A stretch of DNA of 64,000 nt, from NCBI RefSeq assembly GCF_039523795.1, contig NZ_BAAAFZ010000008.1, positions 124,001 through 188,000 of the forward strand, in the 5' to 3' direction. The DNA comes from Craurococcus roseus (lineage in GTDB: Bacteria; Pseudomonadota; Alphaproteobacteria; Acetobacterales; Acetobacteraceae). Below the pieces are notes generated by a model. That model saw nothing but the letters and a program-made list of their open reading frames with translations. It did no database searches and was not told where the DNA came from. Of the stretch, positions 59,272 through 64,000 are shown piece after piece (the first letter of the stretch is position 1; each line of letters begins with the position of its first letter). The position numbers and the translations under genes were made by a program.

Positions 59272-61020
59272 TCAGAAGGGCTCCGGGTAGTGCCCGGCGA
59301 AGGCCGAGATGGGCGGCTTGGCGTCCGGGTCGGTCATCAGGTCGAGCAATACCGGCCGCCGCGCGTCCAGGGCGGCGCGGAGCGCGGGGGCGATGCCGGC
59401 GCCGTCCGCCACCGTGACTCCCTCCACCCCGCAGGCGCGCGCGATGGCGGCGTGGTCCACGGCGGCGAAGTTCACCGCCTTGGTGTGCTCGCCGAACCGC
59501 ACCTCCTCCGCGTGCTTCTGGTAGCCGAGGATGCCGTTGTTCAGGACCAGCAGCGTGACCGGCAGCTCCAGCCGCCGCAGCGTTTCCAGCTCCGCCCAGG
59601 AATGGGCGAAGCCGCCGTCCCCGCAAAGGCAGACCACGCGCGCGCCCGAGCCGGCCTCGTCCGCCGCGATCCGGGCGCCGATCGCCATCGGCAGGCCCCA
59701 GCCCAGGCCGGCGATGCCGCGCGGGGTGAGGAAGCGCTGGCCGGCGCGCTTCGCGGTCAGGTAGTTCGCCACCCAGATGGAGGCATAGGAGGCGTCGGCC
59801 ACTACGATGTCGTCCGGCGCGAGGAGCCGGTCCAGTTCGGCCATGACGCGCTCCGGCCGGCAGGGCCCGGCGTCGCCCGTGGTGACGCCGGCGATGGTGT
59901 CGCGCCACCCCGCGACCGCGGCGGCGATCTCCCGCTCGACCGCCGTCCGGGCGGCGGCGCGCATCCGGAGGTCCTGGTCGCGCATCGCCGTCGCCAGGGC
60001 CGCGAGGGTGAGCTTGGCGTCGCCCACCAAGCGGTGCTGCGCTTCGTAGTTGCGGCCCACCTCCATCGGGTCGGCGTCGAGGTGGATGAAGCGCGTCTCC
60101 GGGCCGAACAGCTTCCAGCTGTCCGTGCCGTTCTGGTTGGTGCGGTTGCCCACCAGCAGCACGAGGTCGGCGCCCTCCACCATCGGCCGCAGCGCGTGGG
60201 CGCGGGCGCCCAGCCCCATGACGTAGCCGACGACGCCGAGGGAGAGCGGGTGTCCCTCGTCCACCGCGCCTTTGCCCATGACCGTGGTGCCGACGGGCAG
60301 GTGCGCCGCCTCTTGGAGCGCGGCGAGTTCCGGCGCGGCGCCGGACAAGTGGACGCCGCCGCCGGCGACCACCAAAGGGCGCCGCGCCGCGGCCAGCGCC
60401 TCGGCCGCGGCGGCCACCGCGGCGGGGTCGGCGACGCAGCGGTCGAGCGGGATGCGGCCCAGGTTGAGGCTGCGGGAGCGCAGCAGGGACGAGGCCGGCG
60501 GCGCCGCTTCGGTCAGCAGGTCGGCTGGCACCAGCAGCACCGCCGGGCCGGGACGCCCCGACGCAGCGGCGGTGAAGGCCATGTCCACGTAGTCGTCGAG
60601 CCGGTCGGCGCGGTCCAGGCGGCGCACCCACTTCGCCACCGGCTCGAACATGCGGAGGTGGTCCAGCTCCTGGAAGGCGTTGCGGTCGAAGGCGTCGCGC
60701 GTCACCTCCTGCACCAGCGCGAGCACCGGGACGGACGCCTTCAGCGCCTCGGCCAGCGGCGGCACCAACAGCGTCGCGGCCGGGCCGTTCTGCGCCGTGA
60801 CCACGCCCACCTTGCGCGAGACGCGGGCGTAGCCGTCCGCCATGGCTCCGCCCGCGTTCTCCTGGCGGTACACCTTCTGGTCGATGCCGACGTGCGGCGC
60901 CGCCAAGTGGAAGGCCGAGGGCAGGCTCTGGCCAAAGGTGACCGACACGCCGTGGCGGGCGAACGCCTCCGCCAGCCGGAGCGCCACGGTCGCGTTCGCG
61001 GCGGCGGGGGTATCCGGCAT
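59272..61020 (-). CDS. Thiamine-diphosphate enzyme, acetolactate-synthase-like
   Basis: 582 residues from ATG 61020, with GGAGG well placed upstream. VYRQENAGGAMADGYAR contains the cofactor-activating glutamate 54; CLCGDGGFAHSWAELETL and LLVLNNGILG form the TPP-binding GDG...NN motif. PLVVAGGGVHLSG belongs to the central domain. Family members make acetolactate or decarboxylate 2-keto acids. As the first gene of an operon with two dehydrogenases it is probably catabolic. The divergent gene at 61218 encodes a distant relative. Confidence 0.85.
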   Translation of the reverse strand: MPDTPAAANATVALRLAEAFARHGVSVTFGQSLPSAFHLAAPHVGIDQKVYRQENAGGAMADGYARVSRKVGVVTAQNGPAATLLVPPLAEALKASVPVLALVQEVTRDAFDRNAFQELDHLRMFEPVAKWVRRLDRADRLDDYVDMAFTAAASGRPGPAVLLVPADLLTEAAPPASSLLRSRSLNLGRIPLDRCVADPAAVAAAAEALAAARRPLVVAGGGVHLSGAAPELAALQEAAHLPVGTTVMGKGAVDEGHPLSLGVVGYVMGLGARAHALRPMVEGADLVLLVGNRTNQNGTDSWKLFGPETRFIHLDADPMEVGRNYEAQHRLVGDAKLTLAALATAMRDQDLRMRAAARTAVEREIAAAVAGWRDTIAGVTTGDAGPCRPERVMAELDRLLAPDDIVVADASYASIWVANYLTAKRAGQRFLTPRGIAGLGWGLPMAIGARIAADEAGSGARVVCLCGDGGFAHSWAELETLRRLELPVTLLVLNNGILGYQKHAEEVRFGEHTKAVNFAAVDHAAIARACGVEGVTVADGAGIAPALRAALDARRPVLLDLMTDPDAKPPISAFAGHYPEPF

Positions 61021-61217
61021 GGCTTCTTCTCTCCTCCCTTTGGCGGCAAGCAATCGCCCTGCGCACGCGCCCGTCAAGCCGGGCGGCACCGGACCGGGGC
61101 CGGTTGCATTGCTTCGGAAACGATGCCTAGGCTTCCGGCAAGGGAAACGTGGCGCGCCGAACGTAGGGCAGCGCCGTCGCCGACGGCGCGCGGAACGCCG
61201 GCGGGTGGGAGGCGTGC

Positions 61218-62846
61218 ATGAAGGTCGGCGAAGCCATCGCTGAGATAATGAAGCGCGAGGGCGTCGAGATCCTCTGCGGCTACCCCGTGAACCACCTCAT
61301 CGAGCACGCGGCCGCCAAGGACATCCGGCCGGTGATGGTGCGGCAGGAGCGGATCGGCCTGCACATGGCGGATGCGATCTCCCGCGTCACCGCCGGCCGC
61401 AAGATCGGCGCCTTCTGCATGCAGCACGGCCCGGGCGCGGAGAACGCCTACGGCGGCGTGGCGCAGTGCTACGGCGAGTCGGTGCCGGTGCTGGTTGTGC
61501 CCATGGGCTACCCGCGGCGCCTCGCCCACGTGGACCCGAACTACAATTCCACCGTGCAGATGCGCGGGATCACCAAGTCCGCCGAGCCGATCACCTCGGC
61601 CGCGGAGGTGCCGAACATCATGCGGCGGGCCTTCACGCGGCTCCGGAACGGCCGCGGCGGGCCGGTGCTGGTGGAGGTGCCGTCCGACATGTGGACGGAA
61701 GAGCTGCCGGGGCCGCTCGACTACGAGCCGGTGCTGACCGCGCGCTCCGCCCCCGACCCGGCCGACGTGAAGCGCGCGGCGGCGTTGCTGGCGGGCGCCA
61801 AGCGGCCGGTGATCTACGCAGGCACCGGCGTGCATTGGGCGCGGGCTTGGCCGCAACTGCGGCGACTGGCGGAGCTGTTGGCCGCGCCGGTGACGACCAG
61901 CCTCGGCGGCAAGAGCAGCTTCCCGGAAACGCACCCGCTCTCCCTCGGCTCCGGCGGCCTCGCCGTCGCCAAGCCGGTGCGGCACTTCCTGGACAACGCG
62001 GACGTGGTGTTCGGCATCGGGTGCAGCTTCACCGAGACCAACTTCGGCGTGAAGATGCCGAACGGGGCGCGCTTCATCCACGCGACGCTCGACCCGATGC
62101 ACCTCAACAAGGACGTGCGGGTGGAGATCGGCTTGCTGGGCGACGCCGGCTTGACCCTGGACGCGCTGCTGGCGGAGCTGGCCGGGACGGTGCGGTCGTC
62201 GCGCGACCCGTCGAAGGTGGCGGCGGAAATACAGGCCCACCACGAGCCTTGGCTGGCCGAGTGGATGCCGAAGCTCTCTTCCGACGACGCACCGCTCAAC
62301 CCCTACCGCGTCCTGTGGGACCTCCAGCACACGGTGGACCGCGACAACACCATCATCACCCACGACGCCGGCAGCCCGCGCGACCAGCTCTCGCCGTTCT
62401 GGAAATCCACGACGCCGCTCAGCTACCTCGGTTGGGGCAAGACGACCCAGCTAGGCTATGGGCTGGGGTTGGCCATGGGCGCCAAGCTGGCGGCGCCGGA
62501 CAAGCTCTGCATCAACGTCTGGGGCGACGCCGCCATCGGCTTCACGGGCATGGACTTCGAGACGGCGGTGCGCGAGCGCATCCCGATCCTGTCCATCCTG
62601 CTGAACAACTTCTCCATGGCCATCGAGCTCAAGGTCATGCCGATCAGCACGGAGAAGTACCGCAGCACGGACATCTCCGGCGACTACGCCGCCATGGCCC
62701 GCGCCTTCGGAGGCTACGGCGAGCGGGTGACGCGGCCGGAGGAGGTCGTGCCCGCGATCCGGCGCGGCGTCGAGAAGACGCGGGAGGGCGTGCCCGCCCT
62801 GCTGGAGTTCATCACGTCGAAGGAGACCGCGGTCTCCAGGCTCTGA
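61218..62846 (+). CDS. Second thiamine-diphosphate enzyme
   Basis: 542 residues from ATG 61218, preceded by GGGAGG. MVRQERIGLHMADAISR gives the activating glutamate 44, and NVWGDAAIGFTGMDFETAV with ILLNNFSMAIE the TPP-binding motif (GDA in place of GDG). VIYAGTGVHWARAWPQL is the central domain. It is only distantly like the divergent 59272-61020 enzyme, so not a recent duplicate. It sits 33 bp upstream of an ABC transporter, hinting that it works on an imported compound. Substrate unknown. Confidence 0.85.
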   Translation: MKVGEAIAEIMKREGVEILCGYPVNHLIEHAAAKDIRPVMVRQERIGLHMADAISRVTAGRKIGAFCMQHGPGAENAYGGVAQCYGESVPVLVVPMGYPRRLAHVDPNYNSTVQMRGITKSAEPITSAAEVPNIMRRAFTRLRNGRGGPVLVEVPSDMWTEELPGPLDYEPVLTARSAPDPADVKRAAALLAGAKRPVIYAGTGVHWARAWPQLRRLAELLAAPVTTSLGGKSSFPETHPLSLGSGGLAVAKPVRHFLDNADVVFGIGCSFTETNFGVKMPNGARFIHATLDPMHLNKDVRVEIGLLGDAGLTLDALLAELAGTVRSSRDPSKVAAEIQAHHEPWLAEWMPKLSSDDAPLNPYRVLWDLQHTVDRDNTIITHDAGSPRDQLSPFWKSTTPLSYLGWGKTTQLGYGLGLAMGAKLAAPDKLCINVWGDAAIGFTGMDFETAVRERIPILSILLNNFSMAIELKVMPISTEKYRSTDISGDYAAMARAFGGYGERVTRPEEVVPAIRRGVEKTREGVPALLEFITSKETAVSRL

Positions 62847-62879
62847 CCAGACGACCGGGCCGAAGATCAGGGAGGGCAA

Positions 62880-63935
<1,056 letters not shown>

Positions 63936-63968
63936 ACGACGGCAGGCAAGGCAGGGAGGGCGAGGACG

Positions 63969-64000
63969 ATGGCGCACATCATCACCCGGCGCGGGGCGCT
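63969..64000 (+). CDS. Start of next gene (partial), possibly Tat-exported binding protein
   Basis: Only eleven codons are visible, MAHIITRRGAL, after GGGAGG. The paired arginines followed by a hydrophobic residue fit a Tat leader. Position directly after the MalK-like gene suggests the solute-binding protein, but too little is seen to be sure. Confidence 0.4.
   Translation, partial: MAHIITRRGA

Overview
The window is about 64 kb of very GC-rich bacterial DNA. It suggests an alphaproteobacterium of the Rhodospirillales, most likely Acetobacteraceae-like, although no rRNA or other decisive marker is present. The clues are a flagellin-flaF pair, a lepB-rnc-era operon, tricarboxylate-transporter (Bug/TctC) binding proteins scattered among catabolic genes, a Fur/Mur-type regulator, and many GTG/TTG starts joined by 4-base start/stop overlaps. 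Two runs of N (26287-26289 and 52369-52411) are scaffold gaps. Both are flanked by the same short sequence on each side, so they look like unmerged contig ends.

Positions 1-10418 are the right end of an integrated mobile element. A tyrosine recombinase points inward, next to a 45-base copy of the 3' half of a tRNA-Lys(CTT) gene, which I read as the attachment site. Behind the recombinase, in one coupled minus-strand operon, lie a hypothetical protein, a small DNA-binding protein, a Toprim primase and a RepA-like helicase ATPase. Next comes a 136-bp cluster of GGTCC/GGACC motifs resembling an iteron origin or operator array. Further left are small cargo genes, many in duplicated pairs, with one frameshifted gene. 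No phage structural genes are visible.

Positions 10.4-24.4 kb are host chromosome: a ClpP-like protease with an S-H-N triad, a Bug-type binding protein with a stop codon inside its signal peptide, a small catabolic cluster (VOC protein, acyl-CoA-dehydrogenase-like flavoprotein, amidohydrolase, dienelactone-hydrolase-like protein, SDR), a Fur/Mur regulator, flaF and flagellin, a secreted GH16 glycanase with two CBM60-like modules and an RTX tail, and a DEAD-box RNA helicase. A SUV3-like helicase and an EamA transporter follow.

Positions 28.2-40.9 kb hold the most unusual locus. Twelve plus-strand genes are packed almost without gaps: inositol-phosphate synthase, HD-like protein, methyltransferase, Gfo/Idh/MocA oxidoreductase, zinc-ribbon MBL hydrolase, YcaO enzyme, sugar-isomerase-like TIM barrel, GT4 glycosyltransferase, PIG-L deacetylase, UDG-fold protein, GalE and an OpgH/MdoH-like glucosyltransferase. 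I infer a pathway to an unknown inositol-linked glycoconjugate, possibly with a YcaO-made amide, thioamide or ring. Ino1, GT4 and PIG-L echo mycothiol synthesis, but the cysteine ligase and acetyltransferase are absent.

Positions 41.0-53.0 kb form an aryl-polyene-type cluster: ACP, membrane protein, acyl-AMP ligase, two dehydratases, acyltransferase, LolA-like protein, MMPL exporter, ketosynthase, chain-length factor and ketoreductase. It is interrupted by two minus-strand genes (a Bug protein and an unknown). The rest holds a LOV-domain hybrid histidine kinase, the era-rnc-lepB operon, a catabolic operon (TPP enzyme, zinc alcohol dehydrogenase, SDR), a divergent second TPP enzyme, and the start of an ABC transporter operon.
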